A stretch of DNA of 64,000 nt from Roseiarcus sp036513315 (GTDB lineage: Bacteria > Pseudomonadota > Alphaproteobacteria > Rhizobiales > Beijerinckiaceae): contig DATBZF010000060.1 in NCBI GenBank assembly GCA_036513315.1, forward strand, positions 3,490 through 67,489, written 5' to 3'. Of this stretch, positions 45,441-54,120 are shown piece after piece (position 1 is the stretch's first letter; every line of letters begins with the position of its first letter). The notes under the pieces are model-generated. The model saw only the letters and a program-made list of their open reading frames with translations. It was not told the origin of the DNA and did no database searches. Position numbers and translations under genes: made by a program.

Positions 45441-47477
45441 ATGTCGAATGATCCGCTTCTTCAGCCTTACCAACTGAAGCATCTCACCTTGAGAAACCGG
45501 ATCATGACAACAGCTCATGAGCCGGCCTATCCCGAAGACGGCATGCCGAAAGAGCGCTATCGCGCCTATCATGCCGAACGGGCGAAAGCCGGAATCGCCA
45601 TGACGATGACAGCGGGATCAGCGGCGGTGTCGCGCGACAGCCCGCCGGCGTTCAACAATATCCTCGCCTACAAGGACGAAGTGGTCTCATGGATGAAGGA
45701 ACTGGCCGATGCCTGCCACGAGCATGGCGCCGCCGTGATGATCCAATTGACGCATCTCGGCCGGCGCACACGCTGGGACAATGGCGACTGGCTGCCGGTG
45801 GTTTCTTCCTCTCATAAAAGAGAAGCCGCCCATCGCGCCTTTCCCAAGAAGATCGAAGACTGGGACATCGCCCGCATCGTGAAAGATTACGCGGACGCCG
45901 CCGAGCGCATGAAGGCCGCCGGTCTCGATGGGATCGAACTGGAGGCCTATGGCCATCTGATGGATCAATTCTGGTCGCCGCTGACCAATGAACTCGATCC
46001 GCCTTATGGCGGCTCGCTCGACAATCGCCTGCGTTTCGCATTCGAGGTTCTGACCGCCATCCGCGAACGTGTCGGCGCCGATTTCATCGTCGGCATGCGC
46101 TACAGCGCCGATGAAGTTCTGGACGGCGGCCTCACCAAACAAGACGGCTTTGAGATTTCGCGAAGGTTGAAAGAAAGCGGCATGGTCGACTTTCTCAATA
46201 TCATTCGCGGACATATCGACACCGACGCCGGATTGACCGACGTCATTCCGGTGCAGGGCATGGCGAGTTCCCCGCATCTCGACTTCGCCGGCGAAATCCG
46301 CGCCGCCACGAAATTTCCGACCTTCCACGCCGCCCGAATTCCCGATGTGGCGACGGCGCGCCATGCGATTGCGTCGGGCAAGCTCGACATGGTGGGGATG
46401 ACGCGGGCGCATATGACCGATCCCCATATCGTGCGAAAGATCGTCGAGGGCCGCGAGAACGACATTCGTCCCTGCGTCGGGGCCAATTATTGTCTCGACC
46501 GCATCTATCAGGGCGGCGCCGCTTATTGCATCCACAATCCCGCGACGGGTCGCGAGACGACCATGCCGCATGAAATCGCCAGAGCCGACGTCAGGCGCAG
46601 GATCGTCGTTATCGGCGCGGGACCAGCGGGATTAGAGGCGGCCCGGGTCGCCGCTGAGCGCGGCCATGAGGTCGTCGTCTTCGAGATGGCGGACAAGCCG
46701 GGCGGTCAGATTCGGCTCACCGCGCAGAGCGCGCGTCGCCGTGAGATGATCGGCATCATCGATTGGCGCATGGCGCAATGCGAGGCGCGTGGCGTCGCGT
46801 TCCGTTTCAACGCCTTCGCCGAGGCCGATGACGTCCTCGCCGAGAATCCCGACGTCGCGATCGTCGCGACGGGCGGCTTTCCGCATACCGAAGTCCTCGC
46901 CGCGGGCAACGATCTCGTCGCGTCGAGCTGGGACATCATTTCGGGCGACGTCAAACCGGGCGCCAATGTGCTGCTGTTCGACGATGCTGGCGACCATGCG
47001 GCGATGCAGGCGGCCGAATTCATCGCCAGGAGCGGCGCCAGGCTGGAAGTGATGACGCCCGACCGCTCCTTTGCGCCGGAAGTGATGGCGATGAATCTCG
47101 TCCCCTATATGCGCGCCCTGCAGAAACTCGATGTGACCTTCACGGTGACCTACCGGCTTGAAGCGGTCCGCCGCGACGGCAATGAGCTCGTCGCAATCAT
47201 CGGCAGCGATTACGACAGCGTCCGCAAGGAAAGGCGGTTCGACCAGATCGTCGTCAATCACGGAACGATTCCGATGGACGATCTCTATTTTCAGTTGAAG
47301 CTGCTTTCGCGCAATCTCGGCGCCGTCGATTATGACGCTCTCATCGCCGGTCGGGCGCAGAAGACAGCGAGCAATTCGAACGGCAAGTTTCAGCTTTTTC
47401 GGATCGGCGACGCCGTTTCCGCGCGCAACACCCATGCCGCCATCTATGATGCGTTGCGACTGGCGAAGGATCTGTGA
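45441..47477 (+). CDS. dgcA: FMN/iron-sulfur/FAD oxidoreductase of the TMA dehydrogenase / dimethylglycine demethylase (DgcA) family
   Basis: A 678-residue protein: N-terminal old-yellow-enzyme barrel (LQPYQLKHLTLRNRIMTTAH, MIQLTHLGRR), a Cys pair region GANYCLDRIYQGGAAYCIHN that would hold a 4Fe-4S cluster, and a C-terminal FAD/NAD half starting VVIGAGPAGLEAARVAA. Members demethylate dimethylglycine, N-methylproline or stachydrine, or oxidise trimethylamine or histamine. With carnitine genes upstream and formaldehyde dehydrogenase downstream, demethylation of dimethylglycine to sarcosine is the best fit; the start at 45441 is chosen by family N-terminus. Confidence 0.75.
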   Translation: MSNDPLLQPYQLKHLTLRNRIMTTAHEPAYPEDGMPKERYRAYHAERAKAGIAMTMTAGSAAVSRDSPPAFNNILAYKDEVVSWMKELADACHEHGAAVMIQLTHLGRRTRWDNGDWLPVVSSSHKREAAHRAFPKKIEDWDIARIVKDYADAAERMKAAGLDGIELEAYGHLMDQFWSPLTNELDPPYGGSLDNRLRFAFEVLTAIRERVGADFIVGMRYSADEVLDGGLTKQDGFEISRRLKESGMVDFLNIIRGHIDTDAGLTDVIPVQGMASSPHLDFAGEIRAATKFPTFHAARIPDVATARHAIASGKLDMVGMTRAHMTDPHIVRKIVEGRENDIRPCVGANYCLDRIYQGGAAYCIHNPATGRETTMPHEIARADVRRRIVVIGAGPAGLEAARVAAERGHEVVVFEMADKPGGQIRLTAQSARRREMIGIIDWRMAQCEARGVAFRFNAFAEADDVLAENPDVAIVATGGFPHTEVLAAGNDLVASSWDIISGDVKPGANVLLFDDAGDHAAMQAAEFIARSGARLEVMTPDRSFAPEVMAMNLVPYMRALQKLDVTFTVTYRLEAVRRDGNELVAIIGSDYDSVRKERRFDQIVVNHGTIPMDDLYFQLKLLSRNLGAVDYDALIAGRAQKTASNSNGKFQLFRIGDAVSARNTHAAIYDALRLAKDL

Positions 47478-47624
47478 TGGCGCCGATTGTTCGCATCGGC
47501 CCAATTCTTCCGTGACTTTTGAATTTAGACTCATATCGCGAATGCGTTGGCGCCAGGCAGCGCGGCGGCGTAAGCTGCCCGTGAACGAACCAGGCAGGTT
47601 CGGCAAACAAAATGGGAGGATGCC

Positions 47625-48815
47625 ATGGGCGACAATCGCGGTTTGGTCTATCTCGGGCCCGGCAAGGTCGAGGTGCAGAATATCGCCGATCCGAAGTTCG
47701 AAGATCCGCACGGCCGCAAGATCGAGCATGCCGTCATTCTCAAAGTCGTTTCGACCAACATTTGCGGCTCCGACCAGCATATGGTGCGCGGCCGCACCAC
47801 CGCGCAGGCCGGCCTGGTGCTCGGCCATGAGATCACCGGCGAAGTGATCGAAACGGGCGCGGATGTCGAATTGCTGAGCAAGGGCGACATTGTCTCGGTG
47901 CCGTTCAATGTCGCCTGCGGGCGCTGCCGCACCTGCAAATCGGGCGACACCGGCGTCTGCCTGCATGTCAATGACGCGCGCGCGGGCGGCGCCTATGGCT
48001 ATGTCGACATGGGCGGCTGGATCGGCGGCCAGGCGCGCTACGTCATGGTCCCTTACGCGGATTTCAATCTGTTGAAATTTCCCGATCGCGACCAGGCGAT
48101 GGCGAAAATCCGCGATCTCACCATGTTGTCGGACATTCTGCCGACCGGCTTTCACGGCGCTGTCAGGGCCGGAGTCGGCGTGGGCTCCATCGTCTATGTC
48201 GCCGGCGCCGGCCCGGTCGGCCTGGCGGCCGCCGCTTCTTCGCGCATCCTGGGCGCGGCGGTGACGATGATCGGCGACTTCAACAAGGACCGCCTCGCGC
48301 ATGCCGAGAAGATGGGCTTCACGCCGATCGATCTTGGCAAGCACGATCGCCTCGGCGAAATGATCGCCGCAGTGGTCGGCGCGCCCGAGGTCGACGCGGC
48401 GATCGACGCCGTCGGCTTCGAGGCGCGCGGCCATTCCGGCGTCGAGCAACCGGCGATCGTACTCAACCAGATGATGGAGATCACCCGCGCCGCCGGCTCG
48501 ATCGGCGTTCCCGGCCTCTATGTCACCGAGGATCCCGGCGGCGTCGATGCGGCGGCCCAGAAGGGCAGCCTCAGCCTGCGGCTCGGTCTTGGCTGGGCGA
48601 AGGCGCAATCCTTTCACACCGGCCAGACGCCGGTGATCCGCTACAATCGCCAGCTCATGATGGCGATCCTGCATGGACGGCTGAATATTGCCGAGATCGT
48701 CAATGCAAAGGTGATTTCGCTGGAAGAGGCGCCGAAGGGTTACGAGACCTTTGATCAGGGCGCGGCGGCGAAGTTTGTCCTCGACCCGCACGGCATGTTG
48801 TCGAAGGCGGCGTGA
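47625..48815 (+). CDS. fdhA: Glutathione-independent formaldehyde dehydrogenase (Zn alcohol dehydrogenase family)
   Basis: A 396-residue Zn-dependent dehydrogenase: catalytic Cys in STNICGSDQHMVRG, GHEITGEV, structural-zinc cysteines in VACGRCRTCKSGDTGVC and Rossmann VAGAGPVGLAAA. Length and the DNRGLVYLGPGKVEV opening match FdhA of Pseudomonas. It oxidises formaldehyde to formate with NAD. Directly after a demethylase, it would remove the formaldehyde that reaction gives off. Confidence 0.87.
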   Translation: MGDNRGLVYLGPGKVEVQNIADPKFEDPHGRKIEHAVILKVVSTNICGSDQHMVRGRTTAQAGLVLGHEITGEVIETGADVELLSKGDIVSVPFNVACGRCRTCKSGDTGVCLHVNDARAGGAYGYVDMGGWIGGQARYVMVPYADFNLLKFPDRDQAMAKIRDLTMLSDILPTGFHGAVRAGVGVGSIVYVAGAGPVGLAAAASSRILGAAVTMIGDFNKDRLAHAEKMGFTPIDLGKHDRLGEMIAAVVGAPEVDAAIDAVGFEARGHSGVEQPAIVLNQMMEITRAAGSIGVPGLYVTEDPGGVDAAAQKGSLSLRLGLGWAKAQSFHTGQTPVIRYNRQLMMAILHGRLNIAEIVNAKVISLEEAPKGYETFDQGAAAKFVLDPHGMLSKAA

Positions 48816-48825
48816 GCATGCATAC

Positions 48826-48849
48826 GGGGAGGGAGGCAGTAACCTCCCC
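48826..48849. terminator. GC-rich hairpin between convergent genes
   Basis: GGGGAGG and CCTCCCC face each other around a ten-base loop, with an alternative six-pair stem. It lies between fdhA (plus) and a minus-strand hydrolase, where a bidirectional terminator is expected. No T-run follows on either side. Confidence 0.4.
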
Positions 48850-48899
48850 GCCGCCACCTTGTCAGACCGAAAATGTCAGCGCGATCCCGTCTCCGCAGC

Positions 48900-49670
48900 C
48901 TACCGATGCGGGTCGGGGAAGACGAAGGCGCGCCATCCCTTGCGTTCAAAGGGTTTCCAGGCGCCCTCGGGCTGGGACAGGCGATCCGCGATCGCATAGA
49001 CCGCCGCCGGATTATGCCCCATGCCGCAATGGCTGCTCTCGATCTCGATGCTTTCGCTTCGCGCCGAGGTCGCATCCATGCAGCCGCGCCATGCGCAGAC
49101 GCCGTCGGTACGGCTGAAGATTGCTGTCGTCGGAACGGGAGGCGGCCCGGCGAGGTCGCCGCCGAATTGCGGGTCGCTTTCATCGGCCCGGCGACCGCTG
49201 GTCATCTCATAAATGCGCCAGGCGTTCGTCGATTTCGGGCTGCTGGCGAACGGGCTGCCCAGCGTGATGACGGAGCGAACGCGATCGGGAAAGATCTTCG
49301 CGAGCTGCCGCGCATAGAGGCCGCCAAGGCTCCACCCGATCAGGCTGACCTTGCGGCCCTGCGCTTCGTTCAGGTCGCGCAGCAGGGCGATCAGGCCGTC
49401 GCGGAGGCCCTCGCGAAGTCCGAGGTTGCGCCCAAGGCCCCAGCCGCTTGCAGCATAACCCTGGCCATTCAGGAAGCTGCGCAGCGGCTTGGTGGAGACG
49501 TCGCTGGCCAGAAGCCCGGGCAGGACGAGGACAGGATGACCGTCGCCCTTCGGGCTCATCGAGAGCAGCGGCAGCATGCCGACAAATGCGCCCAATTCAG
49601 GAATGGCGCGCCCCTCGAGGAGCATAAGCCCCCGCGACGGCGGGGAAAGCGTCTCAGCGGCGACCGACAT
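48900..49670 (-). CDS. Alpha/beta hydrolase of PHA/lipid region
   Basis: A 256-residue hydrolase; the start at 49670 has AAGGAGCTCCG just upstream. It has VLVLPGLLASDVST, nucleophile LIGWSLGGLYARQLA and a C-terminal SSHCGMGHNPAAVYAIADRL with the catalytic His. The GWSLGG elbow and late GMGHNP motif occur in lipase-like proteins of unknown substrate in alphaproteobacteria. A role in lipid turnover is possible. No partner gene is directly coupled. Confidence 0.75.
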   Translation of the reverse strand: MSVAAETLSPPSRGLMLLEGRAIPELGAFVGMLPLLSMSPKGDGHPVLVLPGLLASDVSTKPLRSFLNGQGYAASGWGLGRNLGLREGLRDGLIALLRDLNEAQGRKVSLIGWSLGGLYARQLAKIFPDRVRSVITLGSPFASSPKSTNAWRIYEMTSGRRADESDPQFGGDLAGPPPVPTTAIFSRTDGVCAWRGCMDATSARSESIEIESSHCGMGHNPAAVYAIADRLSQPEGAWKPFERKGWRAFVFPDPHR

Positions 49671-49838
49671 CGGAGCTCCTTGTTTTGTTCTCTTCGCGAT
49701 AAAATCGCCGCCTTCAGCATAGTCCCAGGGCAAATCGATAACGCTCGCCTTTCCCGGGAAAGCGTGAGTCCATCAACCTAGATAACGCGCGACGGCATTT
49801 CAAGCATTGAACGGGCGAATATTGTTGATCCGCGGCGC

Positions 49839-51170
49839 CTAAAGCATGCGGAGCAGGACCTCGCCGGCATAGAGCAGAAGGCCAGCCAGGCCGCCGATCA
49901 GCGCGCCATTGAAGCGAATGTATTGAAGATCCTTGCCGACGTTGATCTCGATCAAATCGATCAATTGCCGCATGTCCCAATTCTTGACCTGGTCCGCGAT
50001 GAAGGTCGAGACGCCGCCCTTATGGTTCGCGATGAAGCTGCTGAGAACCAGCACCATTCCGCGATTGATCTCGGCGCGTATTTCGGGATCGGTCGTGAGC
50101 TGGGCGCCTGCTTCGCGGAAGAGATTGGCGAGATGGCGGTGCAGGAGCCCGGTCTCGCTGGTTGCGCTGTGGTCGACGAAGGCCCGTATGTTGGACCACA
50201 GATTGGCGATGAGCTGGCCAAGCTCGGGGCGGCTCAGGACATCGCGCTTCAGCCCATCGAGTCGCGAGGCGAAGGCCGGCTCGGTTTCCATCCTGTCGAT
50301 GAGGGACAGCGCCAGCCGATCGAATTCGCCACGGAATGGGTGATCGGGATTGGTCCGCACGTCTTCAAAAAATGCGCCCGCGGAAGCCGCGATCTTCTTC
50401 AACAAATAAGCGTCGGCGCGATAAAGCTTGAGCAGGGTGGGGAGTTCGGCGCGAATTTTCTCGCGGATCGCCGCCAGCGTATCCGTCCTGTTCAAGGCCT
50501 CGTGCAGGGCGCGCATGAGATCGTCCAGCAGAGCCTGGTGCCGACCCTCGCGGATGAAGGACCGCAGAGTCCCTGCCGCCAGGGGGGCGATGTCGATCGA
50601 CTGGAGCAGCGTCTGGAGACGGCGGCTTACAAAGGTTTTCAGGCCGGAGGTTTCCGTCGCTGCGATCACTTCGGGCAAAAGACGCAGGACGAAACGCGCG
50701 AGGTCGGCGCTTCGCTTGTGATCGCTCAGCCACTCCGCGATGAACGAAGCGAAGTCGGTCTGGTTGAGCTTGGCGGCGACCGGCGCGGCGTCGAGGAAAT
50801 GTTCTTCGACAAACTCGCCGAGCTTGTCGGCGATGCGATGCTGGTTGTTCGGGATGATCGCAGTATGAGGAATCGGCAAGCCGAGTGGTCGGCGAAACAG
50901 CGCGACGACGGCGTACCAATCCGCCAGCCCGCCGATGGTGGCCGCTTCCGCGAAAGCCGCGAGATAGCCAAAGGCCGGATGTTTGTCGGCCATGATTTTG
51001 GCGAAGACGAGCAAGCCGAGCGATCCGGCGAGCGTCAGCGTCGCGGCCAATTTCACGCGGCCAAGTTCGGCGGCGCGCTCGGTCTCGCCTGCTTTCAGCG
51101 CTGGGTAAACATTCTGGGCGGCGCTCATGAGATCAGTCCGCGTTGCGGCGATCTTTCGCTCCATCGCCAT
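49839..51170 (-). CDS. DUF445 membrane protein (YjiN-like)
   Basis: A 443-residue protein with an N-terminal hydrophobic segment (LAATLTLAGSLGLLVFA), the family motif ATIGGLADWYAVVALFRRPLG PHTAIIPNNQ region, a long helical middle and a C-terminal hydrophobic anchor GALIGGLAGLLLYAGEVLLRML. DUF445 proteins are inner-membrane proteins of poorly known role, perhaps in envelope organisation. Possible starts are 51170, 51164 and 51128; none has a strong ribosome site. Confidence 0.78.
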   Translation of the reverse strand: MAMERKIAATRTDLMSAAQNVYPALKAGETERAAELGRVKLAATLTLAGSLGLLVFAKIMADKHPAFGYLAAFAEAATIGGLADWYAVVALFRRPLGLPIPHTAIIPNNQHRIADKLGEFVEEHFLDAAPVAAKLNQTDFASFIAEWLSDHKRSADLARFVLRLLPEVIAATETSGLKTFVSRRLQTLLQSIDIAPLAAGTLRSFIREGRHQALLDDLMRALHEALNRTDTLAAIREKIRAELPTLLKLYRADAYLLKKIAASAGAFFEDVRTNPDHPFRGEFDRLALSLIDRMETEPAFASRLDGLKRDVLSRPELGQLIANLWSNIRAFVDHSATSETGLLHRHLANLFREAGAQLTTDPEIRAEINRGMVLVLSSFIANHKGGVSTFIADQVKNWDMRQLIDLIEINVGKDLQYIRFNGALIGGLAGLLLYAGEVLLRML

Positions 51171-51293
51171 TGTTGCGCAGCGACAGGCAATTTCAACGCA
51201 TTGGAAACGGGCGGCTCAGCGCCGCCCAGGTCAGTTGACGCCAGAGGAAGCTCGCGCGAGCGGGTCTTCCCTGGAGTCGCCTTGTCGGCTGTT

Positions 51294-51785
51294 TCAGGCG
51301 GCCTTGCTGCTCAGCGAAGCGGCCTTGGAGAAATTCTCCTGCGCCGACTTGGCGCCGTCCGAAATCAGCTTGCCGAAATATTCGGCAGTCGCCTTGGCGC
51401 GAGCGGCGGCGGCGTCGCCGCGGGCGCGCAGATAGTCGGACTGGATCTGCATCGCTTCGCCGAAAGACTTGGCGGCCGCGAGCTTGTCGACATTGGCGAA
51501 AAACGCCGCGGCGTCCTGATACAGGGCCTGCTGAATAGTGCGGCTGACCTTGGCGGTCTCGACGACCGAACCGGTCACGGCGCTCTCGATCGCGGCGGTG
51601 ACCTTCTCGGCCCGGGCCTCGACGTCGGCCGAGCGATCCTTGGCGGCGCCGGCGGCGCGCTTGACGAAATCGCGAGCGGCTTCAGGCACTTCGACGTTCT
51701 GAAGGGTCTTCAGCGCCTCGGTGACGGGAGCGAAGGCTTCTTTCAGCGTGTTCAACATGTCGGTGTTTTGTGTGTTGGCGGTCAT
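51294..51785 (-). CDS. Phasin family protein
   Basis: A 163-residue mostly helical protein without a signal peptide, MTANTQNTDMLNTLKEAFAP, with the phasin-type QQALYQDAAAFFANVDKLAAAKSF and QSDYLRARGDAAAARAKATAEYFGKL. Phasins coat polyhydroxyalkanoate granules. The start at 51785 is preceded by GGAGAGAA; the ATG four codons upstream lies within that site. A strong palindrome 81-110 bases upstream may bind the PHA regulator. PHA synthase genes lie close by on the same strand. Confidence 0.85.
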   Translation of the reverse strand: MTANTQNTDMLNTLKEAFAPVTEALKTLQNVEVPEAARDFVKRAAGAAKDRSADVEARAEKVTAAIESAVTGSVVETAKVSRTIQQALYQDAAAFFANVDKLAAAKSFGEAMQIQSDYLRARGDAAAARAKATAEYFGKLISDGAKSAQENFSKAASLSSKAA

Positions 51786-51865
51786 TTCTCTCTCCATCCT
51801 CGGTTTGTGAGCTATGGCGCCCCGTCCGAAGGGCCCAGGGCGAGACTGTTATGGCGCCTCATCTT

Positions 51866-51895
51866 GTGCAGTGCAATATTATTATTGCACTGCAC
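51866..51895. promoter_or_regulatory. 13-bp inverted repeat upstream of phasin (candidate PhaR-type operator)
   Basis: GTGCAGTGCAATA, four bases, TATTGCACTGCAC: a perfect 13-bp inverted repeat, AT-rich at the centre. Phasin genes are classically repressed by PhaR, which binds TGC/GCA-rich palindromes; the match in type and position makes this a good candidate. A second palindrome, ATCACGA-tt-TCGTGAT, follows at 51897-51912. A terminator for the upstream acetyltransferase is an alternative, but no T-run follows. Confidence 0.55.
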
Positions 51896-51927
51896 CATCA
51901 CGATTTCGTGATCGGAGACTGCGGCGT

Positions 51928-52524
51928 TCAGCGGGCCGCTTCCGGCAGGCCGTAGGCCTCGCGCTGGGCGCGCACCTCAGCGACATTATGGCCAAGCAGG
52001 ACGATGTCGTGTTTGCGCCCCTGACGATCGCGGACATGGTCGCGAAGGAGCGCTTCCGCGCGAAAGCCGAGGCCTTCGAACAGCGCGATCGCTCCGGTCT
52101 GATCGACCGTCATCTGCACGACGATCTTTTCGAGCTCCGCCTCCAGGGCCAGCGCGAACATTTCTTGCGACAGAGCCCGACCGACGCCAAGACCGCGCCG
52201 CTCTCTCGCCACGACCATGCGGATCTCGCCGACATGGGGCGACCAGGACAGCGGATCGCAGACCAGCGCGCCGCAGCCAATGACATGACCGTCCCTGACG
52301 GCGATGAGGCTGGTCATGGCGCCCCGCTCGATCTCCTTGATCCAGGCGGCAAGGACTTTCGGTTCGCTGATGTCGCGGGGCAAAAACAGCAGGTCGTGGG
52401 CCGGCAATCCGCGCGCGAAAGCGAGCGTCGCGGCTTCGTCCGCCCCTGTCATGCGGCGGAATTCAACTTCGCCGGCCTCGGTCTTGATATCAAGCGGATA
52501 GGAACGCTTTGTCTCGCCCGTCAT
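51928..52524 (-). CDS. GNAT-family N-acetyltransferase
   Basis: A 198-residue GNAT enzyme with acetyl-CoA motif EIRMVVARERRGLGVGRAL and DQTGAIALFEGLGFRAEALL. The start at 52524 gives a four-base overlap with the PHA synthase stop and has GAGCGAG upstream. Substrate unknown; coupling to phaC is unusual but may simply be operon placement. Confidence 0.8.
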   Translation of the reverse strand: MTGETKRSYPLDIKTEAGEVEFRRMTGADEAATLAFARGLPAHDLLFLPRDISEPKVLAAWIKEIERGAMTSLIAVRDGHVIGCGALVCDPLSWSPHVGEIRMVVARERRGLGVGRALSQEMFALALEAELEKIVVQMTVDQTGAIALFEGLGFRAEALLRDHVRDRQGRKHDIVLLGHNVAEVRAQREAYGLPEAAR

Positions 52525-53591
52525 GTCGAACGCTCGCTCAGCCATTGGTCCAGTTTCGGCCATAGACGCTTACTCGCATTCGCGCCCGCGGCGACGCTGA
52601 TGTGGCCGCCTTTGAGAATGACCTCCTCCTTGTCCGTGGAGGAGACCGCTGGGATGAGCGGCCTGGCCGCGCCATAAGGAACGATATGGTCGTGCTCGGC
52701 GACCGCGTGCAGGATCGGAACCTTGATAGCGCCGAGCCTCGCCGGATGGCCGCCGACCGACATCGTGTCGTTGAAGAGACGATTGTCCCACATCAGGTCC
52801 TTGGTCGTTTGGCGAAAATATTCGCCCGCCAGCGGGAGCGTGTCCGTCGCCCAGCGATCGAACATCCGGTACGATTTGACATATTCGTCGTTCCAGATGT
52901 TTTCCCACAATTGCGTCTGGCCGACCAATCGTGAGGCCGGCCGCAACATTTCGAACGAGGCGAAAATCAATTCGGGCGGCACATTGCCGACGCTGTCGAC
53001 CAGCCGATCGACATCGAAATAACGCCGGTCGGAAAAATTCTGAAAAAGCTTCATTTCGCGAAAGTCGACCGGCGTCGTGAAGCACACCAGATTCTTTAGC
53101 GGCCCTTCAGGAAAGATCGAGGCGTAGAGCGTCGAGAGCACGCCGCCAAAGCAATAACCGATGAGGCTGATGTCGCTCTCGCCGCAATCGCGCTGGATAT
53201 GACGGATGCAACCGGGAATGAAATCGAGGACATAGTCCTCCATTCGCAACGATTTTTCCTCAGGCGACGGCGCCGTCCAGTCCAGCATGTAAACGTCGAA
53301 ACCGCGTCTCAGGAGAAACTCGACAAGGCTCTGACCGGGCGCGAGATCGAGGACATAGCCGCGATTGGTGGTCGCCATCACGATCAACACGGGCACGCGA
53401 TAAACCTCGTCGGCCTGCGGGCGATAATGGTGCAGCTTCATCGTTCCACGCGCCAGCACTGTATCCTTCGGCGTCGAGCCCACCGCCGGCGCCGGCGAGC
53501 CGAGATATTCGACGCCCTTGATGCTGCGCTGGATCGCGCGCTGCACCTCGCTCTGGATTCGATCCGGGATCGATTGGGCGGCGCTGGTCAC
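52521..53591 (-). CDS. phaC: Class III polyhydroxyalkanoate synthase, PhaC subunit
   Basis: A 356-residue synthase. The lipase-like box GYCFGG has Cys147, with Asp301 (AEHDHIV) and His330 (KGGHIS), close to the published Cys149/Asp302/His331 triad of the Allochromatium class III enzyme. Length about 355 residues and coupling to a PhaE-like partner also point to class III, rather than the 560-600-residue class I enzyme usual in alphaproteobacteria. It polymerises hydroxyacyl-CoA into storage polyester. Confidence 0.88.
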   Translation of the reverse strand: MTSAAQSIPDRIQSEVQRAIQRSIKGVEYLGSPAPAVGSTPKDTVLARGTMKLHHYRPQADEVYRVPVLIVMATTNRGYVLDLAPGQSLVEFLLRRGFDVYMLDWTAPSPEEKSLRMEDYVLDFIPGCIRHIQRDCGESDISLIGYCFGGVLSTLYASIFPEGPLKNLVCFTTPVDFREMKLFQNFSDRRYFDVDRLVDSVGNVPPELIFASFEMLRPASRLVGQTQLWENIWNDEYVKSYRMFDRWATDTLPLAGEYFRQTTKDLMWDNRLFNDTMSVGGHPARLGAIKVPILHAVAEHDHIVPYGAARPLIPAVSSTDKEEVILKGGHISVAAGANASKRLWPKLDQWLSERST

Positions 53592-53971
53592 CCCGGCTCT
53601 CCGTGCGATGGCGGCCGACGCGTTCGCGGCGGCCTGCGCGCGCCGGCGGCGCGGTCCTCGGCGGTCCCGCCGTCTCGTCCCATTTGATGCAGGATCGCCT
53701 TGATCTCGGCGAGCTGGTTTTCGATTCCCTGCAGGCGCTCGCCCATAGCGATGAACTGCGTCCGGCTCGGCAGATTCATGCTGGTCAGATATTTCTCCAT
53801 CGCTTCGCCGAGCGCCTTTTGCGCGGCCATCGACGCGCCGCCGGCCTGATTCATCGCGCGGCTAAAGCCTTCCGACTCCATCGCTTTGTTGGCGAAAGAA
53901 TTGAACCCGCTCTCCAGGTCGCCAAGAAAGCCACGCCAGAGCGCGGCCGGGTCGTTCGCCTTGTCGGGCAT
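53588..53971 (-). CDS. phaE: Short PhaE-like PHA synthase subunit
   Basis: A 127-residue protein, start at 53971 behind GGGGAGAG. It has WRGFLGDLESGFNSFAN, a central EAMEKYLTSMNLPSRTQFIAMGERLQ and a coiled-coil-like GIENQLAEIKAILHQM, resembling the C-terminal region of PhaE, then an Arg/Pro-rich tail. Standard PhaE is much longer (about 350 residues), so this is a minimal form. Its stop overlaps the phaC ATG. Confidence 0.7.
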   Translation of the reverse strand: MPDKANDPAALWRGFLGDLESGFNSFANKAMESEGFSRAMNQAGGASMAAQKALGEAMEKYLTSMNLPSRTQFIAMGERLQGIENQLAEIKAILHQMGRDGGTAEDRAAGARRPPRTRRPPSHGEPG

Positions 53972-54120
53972 CGAGCGCTCTCCCCCGCACCGTGCATCGG
54001 GCTCGTTGGTCCCCCTGTCACGGGTCGCCATTTCATACTTTTGATGGGCGAGGGTCAACACGGGCTGAAAATCATGCGATAAAACATGCTTCAGACGCGC
54101 ATTCGGAAGGAATAGCTGGT

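Noticed and set aside
43382..45442. 686-codon minus-strand frame opposite the CocE hydrolase
   Set aside because: Shadow of a well supported S15-type hydrolase; no motif of its own.
46632..48857. 741-codon minus-strand frame opposite the demethylase and formaldehyde dehydrogenase
   Set aside because: Spans two genes with strong family motifs on the other strand; composition is low complexity His/Arg/Asp typical of shadow frames.
49749..49762. Palindrome CTTTCCCGGGAAAG upstream of an alpha/beta hydrolase gene
   Set aside because: Only 14 bases with no loop or T-run and no second copy; chance is likely in GC-rich DNA.
49923..51911. 662-codon plus-strand frame opposite the DUF445 and phasin genes
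   Set aside because: Crosses two genes and their promoter without a start signal.
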